NCBI GenBank assembly: GCA_964404605.1
Contig: CAYOKT010000041.1
Coordinates: forward strand, 1-25,204
Direction: 5' to 3'
Length of the DNA stretch: 25,204 nucleotides
Origin: CAYOKT01 sp964404605
GTDB lineage: Bacteria > Electryoneota > Electryoneia > Electryoneales > Electryoneaceae
The notes beneath the pieces were generated by a model, which did no database searches, was not told where the DNA came from, and worked only from the letters and a program-made list of their open reading frames with translations. Position numbers and translations under genes: made by a program. Positions 15,074-23,618 of the stretch are shown piece after piece (within the stretch, counting starts at the first letter, position 1; each line of letters opens with the position of its first letter).

Positions 15074-15189
15074 AGACAAGAAACAAGAAAAATCCCAAAT
15101 AGTGTAAATTCTGATATTCAATCATTTCTCGACCACAACGGGCGAACGGACCCAGGCGGGTAGCGTACCCCAGGAGCCAGGAAGAGATC

Positions 15190-16731
15190 ATGTTTTCCGG
15201 AATCGATCAACTACTCGCATTCGCGGGCGACCGCCGGCGTCTTGCTGAAGCGGTGTTGTCCAACGCCCAGGCGCTCTTCGGCGGCGATCACGGCCTTCTC
15301 CTCGAAGTGGAGGAGACGACGGGGGATCTCCGCGAGGCCGCCTCGTTCGGGGAGGTGGAGGGAACGCTTGACCAGGACATGCGCATCTTCGCGCAGTATG
15401 CGTCCGACCACCCCGCCGACCCAGGGAGTGTTTTCATTGTCCCCGATGTGAGCGCAGAGCCGAAATTCGCGGCTCGCAAGAGTGTACGACGTAAAATGAC
15501 CTTGGGGGCCCTGATCTTTCCTCTCGCTTCACGCGGGGCGGCGATCGGCGTGATCTATCTCGGGGAGAAGAAAAAGGGCTCTCTGCGGTTCAAGAAAATC
15601 AAGGCGAAAACACTGCTGGAGACGGGGGCCGTGTACGGAGAGCTGTTCAATCTCGAGCGCACGATGACCCGCCTTCAACGTGAAAACCGCTCCCTCAAGC
15701 AACGGTTGCAGCAAGATGTAGGGCTCGTGCCCCTGGTCGGGGTGAGCAGGGAGATTCAGCGCGTGCGGCGCTCTCTCGAGCTTGTGATTCCGACCTCGAT
15801 CCCGGTGACACTCCTTGGGGAGCCGGGAACGGGAAAGGAGTTGTTCGCGGAGTATATCCACCGGGAAAGCCCTCGCCGGAAGAAACCTTTTGTCGCCGTT
15901 CATTTGTCCGAGGTTCCCCAGGGAATGATGGCAGCGGTTCTTTTCGGGCGTGAAGCCGGACAAGGCGGACCGGCGCATGGCAGGCGGGGCGCCCTGAGAG
16001 AGGCGCGGGGCGGCACCCTGTTAATTCACCAGGTGGACCGTCTCCCGCTCGATCTGCAAAAACGCCTCGTGGAAGCGCTGGACGGCGGGACAGCGGTGCC
16101 GGAGGGGAACGGCAAAGAGTACCCGGTCAACGTTCGCCTTGTGACGGCCACCTCCACGAATCTCGCGAAGCTCCACGAGGAGAAGAGGCTCAGCGAGGAG
16201 CTTTTCCTGAAGCTGAACCTGTATCCGATTCTTCTTCCGCCCTTGCGTGACAGGCTGGAGGACCTGCCGCTGTTGACGGAAGCCTATCTTGAGAAGGCCT
16301 CTGCATTCTTCGGCAAGACCATCATGGGCGTTGGGGCGGAGGTATATGACTACCTTGCCGCCTGGCATTGGCCGGAGAACCTCCATGAGCTGGAGCAGGA
16401 GATCCGTCACGCCGTGCTCAAGACCCCGGATCACGGCAGGGTCACGCCGATGTCTCTCAGCCCGCACCTGATCAGCCGCCAGAAATCCGCGCTTCTCGAG
16501 CTGGGGGAGGGCACCTTGAAGCAGCGTATCGCGCGGATCGAAAAGCGGATGATCATCGAGGCGCTCGAGCAGAATCGTCACAACCAGTCGGTCACCGCGG
16601 AACAGCTCGGTCTCAGCCGCCAGGCGCTGATCAACAAGCTGCAGCGTTATGGCATCGAGACGGGGCGAAAGTACAAGCGGAAGATGCGGGAGCTCAGCGA
16701 ACGCGCCCGCCGGGAGGGAAAGTTGCCCTGA
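15190..16731 (+). CDS. GAF / sigma-54-activator-like AAA+ / Fis-type HTH regulator with degenerate ATPase motifs
   Basis: The 513-residue protein has a GAF sensor domain (about 10-150), a short coiled coil (155-178), an AAA+ domain of the sigma-54 activator family (about 180-410) and a Fis-type helix-turn-helix (about 445-490) with a basic tail. Walker A is intact (GEPGTGKE, 210-217). The segment aligned to the sigma-54-contacting GAFTGA loop reads GQGGPA (257-262). Walker B reads TLLIHQV (276-282) with His-Gln in place of Asp-Glu, and the sensor II arginine of WPxNxREL is His (399). So ATP hydrolysis and sigma-54 remodelling look lost. It may be a ligand-responsive DNA-binding protein working with sigma-70, like TyrR in lacking GAFTGA (inference). 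The ATG is preceded by AGGAAGAG. Confidence 0.88.
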   Translation: MFSGIDQLLAFAGDRRRLAEAVLSNAQALFGGDHGLLLEVEETTGDLREAASFGEVEGTLDQDMRIFAQYASDHPADPGSVFIVPDVSAEPKFAARKSVRRKMTLGALIFPLASRGAAIGVIYLGEKKKGSLRFKKIKAKTLLETGAVYGELFNLERTMTRLQRENRSLKQRLQQDVGLVPLVGVSREIQRVRRSLELVIPTSIPVTLLGEPGTGKELFAEYIHRESPRRKKPFVAVHLSEVPQGMMAAVLFGREAGQGGPAHGRRGALREARGGTLLIHQVDRLPLDLQKRLVEALDGGTAVPEGNGKEYPVNVRLVTATSTNLAKLHEEKRLSEELFLKLNLYPILLPPLRDRLEDLPLLTEAYLEKASAFFGKTIMGVGAEVYDYLAAWHWPENLHELEQEIRHAVLKTPDHGRVTPMSLSPHLISRQKSALLELGEGTLKQRIARIEKRMIIEALEQNRHNQSVTAEQLGLSRQALINKLQRYGIETGRKYKRKMRELSERARREGKLP

Positions 16732-16770
16732 GTCAGGAGCCGGCAGGGAGTGTGAGCAGGACACAATCAG

Positions 16771-16803
16771 ACCGCCCCGTCATGGCACGGGGCGGTTTTC
16801 CTT
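16771..16803 (+). terminator. Intrinsic terminator after the regulator gene
   Basis: A perfect 10-bp stem (ACCGCCCCGT with ACGGGGCGGT), a 6-base loop and then TTTTCCTTT. It lies 40 bases after the regulator stop and runs across the stop codon and last codons of the convergent VanZ gene. The minus-strand side lacks a clear T-run. Confidence 0.88.
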
Positions 16804-17565
16804 TGTGCCCGTCGCGCCGGGTGGAACGGTTTTTAACGCTTCTGCGCCGCCCTTTCCTTCCGGCGGCGGAGGTTGGAAGGAGAGGCGAACCCTGGTGGTC
16901 CCCTCGCCTCCGGTCAGCAGGCGCGCCCGGGCGGGGGGGTATCCCTCCAGGTAGGCCTCTATCATGATCGTGTCCTGGCACGGGCAGCCTGCGAGCATGG
17001 GGGTACGGGCCGGCACCGAGTCCCCGAGGGCCAACCTTCCCGCGTGGTAGACTGTGTCACCATCGATGAGGACAATAGCCCTTTTCGGGGTGGTGTCGAT
17101 CAGGATGTTGCACTTCAAGGGGTGAACGAAGGCGGCGACCAGCCCGCAGGCGAGCCAGAAAGCGAACCCGGCGGCCAGCAGTGTAGGGCGGGGACGTATT
17201 CCTGGAGTGTCGCCTCGCCGTGCGCGGAGAGCCTGGAGGGCGAGGTAGACGATACCGATGCCGAGGGCGGCGCCCGCGCCGTCGAAGAGGATATCGCCGA
17301 CGTCGTCGAGGGTGAAAGGGTTCTTGAAAACGGCTTGGCGGACCTCTTCGAGGACCCCGAACAGGATGAACGGAATCCATGCCCGCAGGAAACTTCGCCG
17401 CCGGCCGAGGAGGTAGTAGAGCAGCCCGGCGATCAGGGCCGCGAAGAAGATGTGTCGGAGAATGTCCACCTGGCCGGAGTAGAACGAGGAGAGCGCGACG
17501 ATCCGGGCGTCGTGGAACTTCGCGCCGGAGTAATCCACAACGGCCCGGGCGAGCGAGTCGGGCAT
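16780..17565 (-). CDS. VanZ-like membrane protein with C-terminal PEGA-like domain
   Basis: The 261-residue protein has an N-terminal VanZ-like membrane domain with helices at about 36-54, 60-76 and 93-113 and the conserved-looking polar segments GVLEEVRQAV and DDVGDILFDGAGAALG. A fourth helix lies at about 129-148. The rest (about 152-232) resembles a PEGA repeat: IDTTPKRAIVLIDGD, then ARTPM, then EAYLEGYPPARARL and a beta-rich end. PEGA domains usually lie outside the cytoplasm and contact cell-surface glycans or protein assemblies. The final 30 residues are Pro/Gly-rich and probably disordered. It starts 42 bases after the asparagine synthase gene, so it is likely the last gene of that polysaccharide operon. 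Function unknown. Confidence 0.75.
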   Translation of the reverse strand: MPDSLARAVVDYSGAKFHDARIVALSSFYSGQVDILRHIFFAALIAGLLYYLLGRRRSFLRAWIPFILFGVLEEVRQAVFKNPFTLDDVGDILFDGAGAALGIGIVYLALQALRARRGDTPGIRPRPTLLAAGFAFWLACGLVAAFVHPLKCNILIDTTPKRAIVLIDGDTVYHAGRLALGDSVPARTPMLAGCPCQDTIMIEAYLEGYPPARARLLTGGEGTTRVRLSFQPPPPEGKGGAEALKTVPPGATGTKENRPVP

Positions 17566-17607
17566 TATCCGGCCCCTCTTCCCACCCCGGGAGCATGAAG
17601 GCGGCTG

Positions 17608-19437
17608 TCAGCGGTCGATGAATTCACGGTACCACGTCTCGAGGTGGATCCATTTCCAGATCTCGCGGGAGATGTTCAGCTTCCTGGCGAGGTGGGCACG
17701 GTAACGATCGAGGCAGACGGCGGGGTCGAACAGCCCCCTGGAGGCGAACTCGGGTGACCGGAGAAGGTCGAAGAGATATTCGCGGAAACGGGGCCCGCGA
17801 AACCACTCCGCCTCCGGGGTGAGGAAGCCGATTTTGTCCCTGCGTTGCCGCACCGGCTCGGGAAGGATGCCACGCATCGCCTCTCGGAGGATTTTCTTCG
17901 TCGTCCCGTGATCGATGTAGGAACGCCTAGGGAGGGAAAGTGTATCCTCGACCAGCTCGTGGTCGAGGAAGGGCACCCGCGCCTCGAGGGAGAAGGCCAT
18001 CGAGTTGCGGTCCTCCCACTTCAGCAGGTGCTCGAGCTTGTACTCGAAATGGTCAAGCAGCGCATCGCGCAGGGAGGGTGAGCCGTAGAGGTCTCCCGCG
18101 AGCGAGGAGCGCGCGCCTCCCCGGGCGATGAAGTCCGGGTGCAGGTAGGCGCGGGTCTTCACGCGGTTCCGCGTGCGCATGGACCCCGGGAGGAGGAAGA
18201 AGAGCAGCGTTTTCAGGCCGAGAAGGGAACGGTGGTTCCGCAGGTAGGAGGTCACTTCGACGGCGAGCCGGTCGAGCTTTCCTTTCCGCAGGAGCTCCTT
18301 GAAGAGGAAACCGAAGAAATAGTGATACCCCGCGAGCTCCTCATCGGCCCCTTGGCCGTCTAGGGTGACGACGACGTGCTCCCTGGCCAGCTCCATCACT
18401 TTGAACTGGGCGTAGGGCGAGGTGCTTGGCACCGGCTCGCCGAGGGCGCGGACGAAGCGGGGGATGTCCTCGAACAGCGTGTCGCCGTCCGGCCGGGTGA
18501 AGTGCATGTTGCGGAGGAACGGCCTCAGGGTTTCAATGAAGGCGCTTTCGTCCCCGGTGACCCCCTCCCCGTACACGGCCGAAAAGGTGTGCAGCTCACC
18601 CAGGCCGAAGTTTCGGGTCAGGCTCGAGACGATCGAGGAGGAGTCGATACCGCCGCTGAGGCAGACCCCGACGGGGACATCGCTGCGCAAGCGGAGCCGG
18701 AGAGAATGGAAGAAACGCTCGCGCCACTCTTCAGGTGCGAGCGAGGTTTCCCCGACCCGCTCGCGCAGGTTGTACCAGCGCGTCCGTCGGACTGACCCCT
18801 CGCGGACCGTGATCGTCGTGCCGTGCTGTACCTTGCGGACATCACGGAAGAAGGTGTGCTCATCCTGGTCGGTGCGGTTGAAGGCGAGGTAGTCGAATAC
18901 CGCCCGGTCATCGGCTTCCGGGGAATGGGGCTGAAGTGCCAGGAGCGGGGGGATCTCCGAGGCGAAAGCGAACAGCTCGTCGGTTTCCAGCGTGTACAGC
19001 GGCTTGATCCCGAACCGGTCGCGGGCGCAGAAGAGAGAGCGGTCCGTCCTGTCATAGACGGCGAAGGCGAACATCCCGTTGAAGCGCTCCAGGCAGCCCG
19101 CGCCCCACTCCCGGTATGCGGCCAGAAGGACTTCGCTGTCGGTCTTGGTGCGGAAAACGTGGCCCTTCGCCGCCAGCTCCTCCCGGAGTTCGAGGTAATT
19201 GTACACCTCGCCGTTGAAGACGAGCACCTGTCGCTCGTCGGCCGAGAACATCGGCTGGCGGCCGGCGGAAGAGAGGTCGATAATGCTCAGCCGCAGGTGG
19301 CCGAGCCCGACGCCGTCCTCGTGAAATTCCCCCTCGTCGTTGGGACCGCGGTGGCGCAGGAGGTCCATCATCCCGCGCACCACCGCCGGGTCCACCGGCC
19401 GCCCGTCATGCCGCAGTATGCCGCAGATGCCGCACAT
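17608..19437 (-). CDS. asnB: Glutamine-hydrolysing asparagine synthase family amidotransferase
   Basis: The 609-residue protein is a class II amidotransferase. The ATG at 19437 makes Cys2 the N-terminal nucleophile (MCGICG). The glutaminase site is complete: LRLSIIDL with Arg49, VFNGEVYNY with Asn75-Gly76, and KTDSEVL with Asp100. The synthetase half has the pyrophosphate loop CLSGGIDSSS (about 259-268). So it should channel ammonia from glutamine to an adenylated carboxylate. In polysaccharide loci such proteins often amidate uronic acids; here free asparagine synthesis is also possible. There is no ribosome-binding site at the start, which lies 2 bases after the DUF354 stop, so it depends on coupling. 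The intact glutaminase argues against a lasso-peptide cyclase. Confidence 0.9.
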   Translation of the reverse strand: MCGICGILRHDGRPVDPAVVRGMMDLLRHRGPNDEGEFHEDGVGLGHLRLSIIDLSSAGRQPMFSADERQVLVFNGEVYNYLELREELAAKGHVFRTKTDSEVLLAAYREWGAGCLERFNGMFAFAVYDRTDRSLFCARDRFGIKPLYTLETDELFAFASEIPPLLALQPHSPEADDRAVFDYLAFNRTDQDEHTFFRDVRKVQHGTTITVREGSVRRTRWYNLRERVGETSLAPEEWRERFFHSLRLRLRSDVPVGVCLSGGIDSSSIVSSLTRNFGLGELHTFSAVYGEGVTGDESAFIETLRPFLRNMHFTRPDGDTLFEDIPRFVRALGEPVPSTSPYAQFKVMELAREHVVVTLDGQGADEELAGYHYFFGFLFKELLRKGKLDRLAVEVTSYLRNHRSLLGLKTLLFFLLPGSMRTRNRVKTRAYLHPDFIARGGARSSLAGDLYGSPSLRDALLDHFEYKLEHLLKWEDRNSMAFSLEARVPFLDHELVEDTLSLPRRSYIDHGTTKKILREAMRGILPEPVRQRRDKIGFLTPEAEWFRGPRFREYLFDLLRSPEFASRGLFDPAVCLDRYRAHLARKLNISREIWKWIHLETWYREFIDR

Positions 19438-19439
19438 GG

Positions 19440-20468
19440 TCAACCGGGCCGATCGACGGAAAGTTGGGGAAGTCGTTTTCGGACTTCGTGGAACACTTCG
19501 TCCCGGACCGCGCGGGCCCGGCGGAAATCTGCCTCGCGCGCCGAGGCGGAGAGAACGGTCTCGATGATCCTCTCCGGGTTGCGGGAGTGGAGGAGCCGGC
19601 CCTCGGAAATCAACATCCGGTCCACGGCCAGCAGGGGGGTTCCCGCGTAGAACGAGATCGCCGGCTTGCCCATGCTTGCGGCTTCCCGTGCCAGCGTGCC
19701 GGCTCCGGTCATGACGCCCAGGGACCAGTAGATGGCGTTGAGACCGTCGACGGGACGGTCGGGAACGAACACGTTGTCGTGCCCCGAGGCGAGCTTCCTG
19801 TCACTTGGATAGCGGGGAAGAAAGAGAATGTTGAATCCGGCTTTTTCCAGGCGGAGCAGAAGCTCCGGCACGATGCTTCCGCCTGCTCCACCGACATAGT
19901 TCGCCAACAGGTTCTCCGGCCGGACGACCCAGTAGTCCCTGAACGGCAGAATGCGGGGGAAGGAATCGTCCGGCTGAAAGTCCGCGACGTACACGTCTTC
20001 CTTGTAGCCATCATATTGGTAAAGCTTCTTCGGACCGAAACCCTGGGCGCGCAACCGCTCCGTCGGAACGGCGCGGGGAAAAAACGCATGGGTGGCGAAA
20101 GGAGCGTACATCCAATTGGGAGAGACATCGTTATCGTCGAACAGGATCGCCGTTTTGCCCCGCAACCGCGCGAGAGCGGCCGCCTCGGTTCCACCGCAGG
20201 CGAGAACAGCGTCGAAATGAGGAATCTTCAGGGCGAGAGAAAGAAACCTGCCCCCGAGTTTCAGAACCTTCCCCGCCTTGTGCCTGCCGCCATGCCCCCC
20301 GACGACAATCGGTTCCTCGCCGAAAAAGAGACGGGCCAGACTGACGGTCTCGGAGAAATTCCGGCACGACAGAACCCTCCCGTACTCCGCCCCGAAGGTC
20401 TGGACGAAAGGCCGCAGGAATTGCACATGCGGAGTGTTCGTGAAGTCGTACCAGAGAGTCGGTGTCAT
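19440..20468 (-). CDS. DUF354 family protein, glycosyltransferase-like
   Basis: The 342-residue protein begins with the DUF354 (PF04007) pattern TLWYDFTNTPHVQFLRPF. It shows a GT-B-like layout: an N-terminal Rossmann-type half ending near ALACGGTEAAALA (actual text VLACGGTEAAALA), and a C-terminal half with LGVMTGAGTLAREAASMGKPAISFY, reminiscent of the nucleotide-sugar binding region of UDP-GlcNAc epimerases and GT-B transferases. Family function is not established. The position among glycosyltransferases suggests sugar transfer or nucleotide-sugar modification (inference). Its ATG overlaps the preceding stop by 4 bases and it is followed by asnB after 2 bases. Confidence 0.8.
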   Translation of the reverse strand: MTPTLWYDFTNTPHVQFLRPFVQTFGAEYGRVLSCRNFSETVSLARLFFGEEPIVVGGHGGRHKAGKVLKLGGRFLSLALKIPHFDAVLACGGTEAAALARLRGKTAILFDDNDVSPNWMYAPFATHAFFPRAVPTERLRAQGFGPKKLYQYDGYKEDVYVADFQPDDSFPRILPFRDYWVVRPENLLANYVGGAGGSIVPELLLRLEKAGFNILFLPRYPSDRKLASGHDNVFVPDRPVDGLNAIYWSLGVMTGAGTLAREAASMGKPAISFYAGTPLLAVDRMLISEGRLLHSRNPERIIETVLSASAREADFRRARAVRDEVFHEVRKRLPQLSVDRPG

Positions 20469-21490
20469 CGCAGATTGGTCCAGAGTTTGAATCCGAGCGC
20501 CCCGAAGCGGTAGAGCAGGGGGCGGTGGATTTTACGGTAACGGCCGTATTCCACCAGTTCGCCGCCGAACTGAGCCTTGAATTCCCGTACCCCGTACGGT
20601 TGGTCCGGGGAGCCGGCGCCCATGAAGTCGAACGAGGAGAGGCCACGCTCGCATCCCCACTCCATCGGTGCCCAGTTGGCGAGCACGCTGGGGTACAGCT
20701 TCGAAGAGTAGTCGCTGTACAGGTACCAGGCGTAGACCGTTCTCCCCGGGGTAATCGGCGAGAGCTGGCAGCCGAGTGTCCTGCCGTCCTGCTCCACGAG
20801 AAAAACGCGGCCGAGGTCAGCCTTGACAAGGATTTCGACGAAAGAACGGAAGAAGCCGCGGCCGGGAACGGGCCTCCGCAACCTCTCCCGGTACATCTCC
20901 GCGAACAGAGGATACACCTTGTCCATTTCGGCGGGTTCAACGAGCTCCCGGACGGTCAACCCGGCTTCGCGGGCCCGCCGGATCTGTTTACGCCGCTTCT
21001 TGTGGAGAAGACGGTAGACCTCTTCAACCGTGCTCGATAACGGTATGATGTAGTTCAAGTGTTCGATGTAGAGGTAGCCGTGTTCAGCCATCAGCCCGCG
21101 GAAGGCGCTCGTATCGGACAGATTTCGGAATTCACTGTAAAGGGCGCGCCCGGCGAGGGCCTGCTCGTAAGCGGCGATCAGCTCGGCGAGAGCCTCGCCC
21201 GGGTCGGCGTCCGGCGCGACAAGCGGTGCGCCCCAGGCGACGGAGCGCGCGGAGAACGGGCCTTTCCACCCGGGCTCCCGCTGCAGAACGGCGAGCAGGA
21301 GACCCTGCAGGCGGTCCGGTCCTTCACCCACTGCGGCGAGTACCGGCTCGAACCCCTCTGTCGCGGCGAAGAGGTCGTGCATCTCCGGCCGCTGGAAGAC
21401 GCTCCCCTGCGGGTGGTTCTCGACGAAGCGTTTCCACGCTTCGCGGTCCAGTTCACGTGCATCGGTGTATCGGTTCAACGGCTGTTCCAC
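20465..21490 (-). CDS. FemAB/GNAT-fold protein (PF13480 type)
   Basis: The 341-residue protein has a tandem GNAT layout as in FemAB and related aminoacyl or acyl transferases. Recognisable parts are PQGSVFQRPEMHDLF near the N-terminus, the helix LHKKRRKQIRRAREAGLTVREL in the middle (about 163-184), and the second GNAT core GRVFLVEQDGRTLGCQLSP to FDFMGAGSPDQPYGVREFKAQFGG. Relatives occur in exopolysaccharide loci, where they are thought to add acyl or aminoacyl groups to the glycan. The start is GTG at 21490, inside the last 16 bases of the preceding gene, with only a weak ribosome-binding site; a TTG four codons later is possible. The stop overlaps the DUF354 start. Confidence 0.82.
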   Translation of the reverse strand: MEQPLNRYTDARELDREAWKRFVENHPQGSVFQRPEMHDLFAATEGFEPVLAAVGEGPDRLQGLLLAVLQREPGWKGPFSARSVAWGAPLVAPDADPGEALAELIAAYEQALAGRALYSEFRNLSDTSAFRGLMAEHGYLYIEHLNYIIPLSSTVEEVYRLLHKKRRKQIRRAREAGLTVRELVEPAEMDKVYPLFAEMYRERLRRPVPGRGFFRSFVEILVKADLGRVFLVEQDGRTLGCQLSPITPGRTVYAWYLYSDYSSKLYPSVLANWAPMEWGCERGLSSFDFMGAGSPDQPYGVREFKAQFGGELVEYGRYRKIHRPLLYRFGALGFKLWTNLR

Positions 21491-22254
21491 CTCGGTTGCA
21501 GGAGCAGAGATTTCAAGAGGTTTTTTGCATGTTGTGACAGCAGCTCCAACGTCCAGGGAACGACGGCGTCCGTCCAGCGTTGCGGGTGTGTGTTCAGCAC
21601 CGCGGCGCGGGGGAAGCGGTCCTCCTCGATGGCACGGATGATGTCCAGGGTACCGTGGAAGTCGGAGCGGGACCCGGAGGTTGTGCGGTCACGGATGTTG
21701 TACCGGTCCCCATCCCACCGCCGCCCGGTGTCGGTCAGGTAGGCGATCTTGCCGTAATCGAGCGAGAAATAGGGCTCCCCGAGAATTCCCGCTTCCTGGA
21801 AATCGTGCTGCTCCCAGAGAGCGCGGTTGTCGAAGCGCGATAGTGGGCTGCCGTGCATGCAGGCCGTGTCCACGGTGACCACTTCGCGGAAACGCTCCAG
21901 GTTCCGCAAGAAACTCTCCCAGGCGCGGTCTGCATCCCCCCGGCAGGCCGCAAGGTCTTCATAATGGTAGCCGACCTCGTGCCCGAGGGACTCGATCTCG
22001 CGCAGTATGTCGGGCCGGAAAGTAGCCTTCACGGCGCGCACGTAGTAGGTTGCGCAGATGCTTCGGATCTCTTCGAGCCGCGCCATTTCCAACGCATGGG
22101 CGGGCCGCAGGTCCACATCGTGACGCAGCACGATATACGGTTCACCATGCGCCGGCGACCGGATCAGGTCACGCATGGACAGAAAATGGTACCCCGCCCC
22201 CTGAAAGGCCTGCAACAGGTCCGCGTAGAGGGAGAGCGTGAAATCCCTTTGCAA
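21475..22254 (-). CDS. Polysaccharide deacetylase-like protein (NodB-like fold)
   Basis: The 259-residue protein has the first metal motif in variant form, YIVLRHDVDLRP (about 40-51), and HEVGYHYEDLA (92-102) as the His-containing second motif. A PxxY-like middle and a THPQRW segment near the C-terminus follow. This matches a subgroup of CE4-like proteins in polysaccharide loci with HDVD instead of TFDDG. It probably removes an N- or O-acyl group from a sugar, though activity is unproven. The start is TTG at 22254, 27 bases after the glycosyltransferase stop, with a weak ribosome-binding site. The gene overlaps the FemAB gene by 16 bases. Confidence 0.75.
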   Translation of the reverse strand: MQRDFTLSLYADLLQAFQGAGYHFLSMRDLIRSPAHGEPYIVLRHDVDLRPAHALEMARLEEIRSICATYYVRAVKATFRPDILREIESLGHEVGYHYEDLAACRGDADRAWESFLRNLERFREVVTVDTACMHGSPLSRFDNRALWEQHDFQEAGILGEPYFSLDYGKIAYLTDTGRRWDGDRYNIRDRTTSGSRSDFHGTLDIIRAIEEDRFPRAAVLNTHPQRWTDAVVPWTLELLSQHAKNLLKSLLLQPRWNSR

Positions 22255-22281
22255 GATAACCGCCCGGGATAGTGTGGGAGC

Positions 22282-23508
22282 CTAAGCTTCGATCAGGGAG
22301 TCGTAGATCGCTTCCAACTCCGCTTCCTTGTGAACCAGGTCGAGATGGTTCAGAGCATATTCCTGGCCTGCCCGCCCGATCGTCTCGCGCAGGTCACGGC
22401 TGTGCACCAACTTCAGGATAGCCCCCGCCAGGGCGTCCACGTCCCATTCATCAACCAGCAACCCCGTCCTGCCGGATTCGATGACATACGGAATGCCCGC
22501 GTGTGTTGTCGAGATCACCGGCAGACCGGACGCCATCGCCTCGATGATCGTCCCGGGGATTCCCTCCTTTTCCTTCTTCGGGCTGATCACGCTGGGGTGA
22601 ATGAAAATGTCAGCCTGCTCGATCGCCCGCATGAAGGGCGGGGAGAGGTACGGGAGCGGCCCATGGAAATGAACATAGGGGCTCAACCCGTGCTCCTCTG
22701 TGAACCGCATCAACTCACGGTGGTACTCCAGGTAACCCGGCACCGTCCCCCCGACGGCGTTCAAGCGCAGGCCGGGAGCATCGGCGACGACCTTTTCCAT
22801 CGCTTGAAGGAGAAAGAGGTGTCCCTTCTGGGGGGCGAGGTTGGCGAGGATCAGCAAGGTGACCGGTTCGCGTTCCGGGTAGGAACGCTCCCTGTGGAAC
22901 CGGGTGACATCGGTCCCGTAATAATGGACGATGATCTTCTCTTCCGGGCAGCCGAGGGTGAGAAAATCTTCGCGCATGTCCTCGCTCATGGCGAAGATGC
23001 GCGTGGCAGCCCGAAACACCCTGCCCAGGAGCCTCCGCCCCACCCCGCCGTACCAGCGGGGAAAGGAGGAGGCGTCGTAGCCGTAGAACGAAACCACCGA
23101 AGGGAGCCCGCTGCGGCGCATGATGTCGAGGTAGAGCGTTGCATCGGATCCATAATGGAAGTGGCAGATGCGCGTTCCCCGCTCCCCGAGGAAACGAAGA
23201 ACCCCGGCGGTGTCGATGCCGCTCAACTGGCGCAGGCGGCGGTGGGGGAGGCGTGCGAGGAGACCGCGGAGCCCCCCGGCCACTGCGGGGCACGAGAGCG
23301 ACGGTGTTTCGCCGAGGAGCTCCCCGGCGAGAGGTCCGGGGTTGTCCGGGTTGCGGTAGACCAGCACGGGGCGGTATCGCTGGTGATGCCTCACCTGGTT
23401 GTAAATGAATGTCTGGTTGAGTTGGCTCGCCTTGCGGGTGAAATGGGCTACCACCGGGCGGCCGGGAGCATCCGTGGAAGCGCCGCGGCCTTTCTTCTCT
23501 TCGTTCAT
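22282..23508 (-). CDS. Glycosyltransferase family 4 protein
   Basis: The 408-residue protein has the GT-B arrangement. The acceptor half runs from about 17 to 200 (VVAHFTRKASQLNQTFIYNQ, then HFHYGSDA and SFYGYDAS). The donor half has VTLLILANLAPQKGHLFLLQAM (about 216-237, the K of QKG being typical) and the retaining EX7E motif in EGIPGTIIEAMASGLP (Glu315 and Glu323), followed by GRTGLLVDEWD. It should transfer a sugar from a nucleotide donor to the growing lipid-linked oligosaccharide on the cytoplasmic face. Donor and acceptor are unknown. The ATG at 23508 has no strong ribosome-binding site. It follows another GT4 gene after about 110 bases. Confidence 0.92.
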   Translation of the reverse strand: MNEEKKGRGASTDAPGRPVVAHFTRKASQLNQTFIYNQVRHHQRYRPVLVYRNPDNPGPLAGELLGETPSLSCPAVAGGLRGLLARLPHRRLRQLSGIDTAGVLRFLGERGTRICHFHYGSDATLYLDIMRRSGLPSVVSFYGYDASSFPRWYGGVGRRLLGRVFRAATRIFAMSEDMREDFLTLGCPEEKIIVHYYGTDVTRFHRERSYPEREPVTLLILANLAPQKGHLFLLQAMEKVVADAPGLRLNAVGGTVPGYLEYHRELMRFTEEHGLSPYVHFHGPLPYLSPPFMRAIEQADIFIHPSVISPKKEKEGIPGTIIEAMASGLPVISTTHAGIPYVIESGRTGLLVDEWDVDALAGAILKLVHSRDLRETIGRAGQEYALNHLDLVHKEAELEAIYDSLIEA

Positions 23509-23618
23509 CGGGTTTCGAGTCTCACCGTTGGAGTATCGAGTTGTCGGCGTGTTGCGGATCCTGGAACCCCGCGTCCGTACGGCTTGCTCCTCTCGTGCAG
23601 CCCGCCCGCCAGTGCATA

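Larger units (their letters stand above)
14900..15189. other. Divergent intergenic region
   Basis: This region of about 290 bases separates the PLP enzyme gene (minus) from the regulator gene (plus). It is clearly more AT-rich than its surroundings and carries a candidate promoter in each direction. No small gene with a good ribosome-binding site was seen. Confidence 0.5.

Noticed and set aside
17608..19437. AsnB-like gene as a lasso-peptide macrolactam synthetase partnering the candidate precursor
   Set aside because: The glutaminase active site (Cys2, Arg49, Asn75, Asp100) is intact, no lasso B2 protease is present, and the gene is about 10 kb away within a polysaccharide operon.
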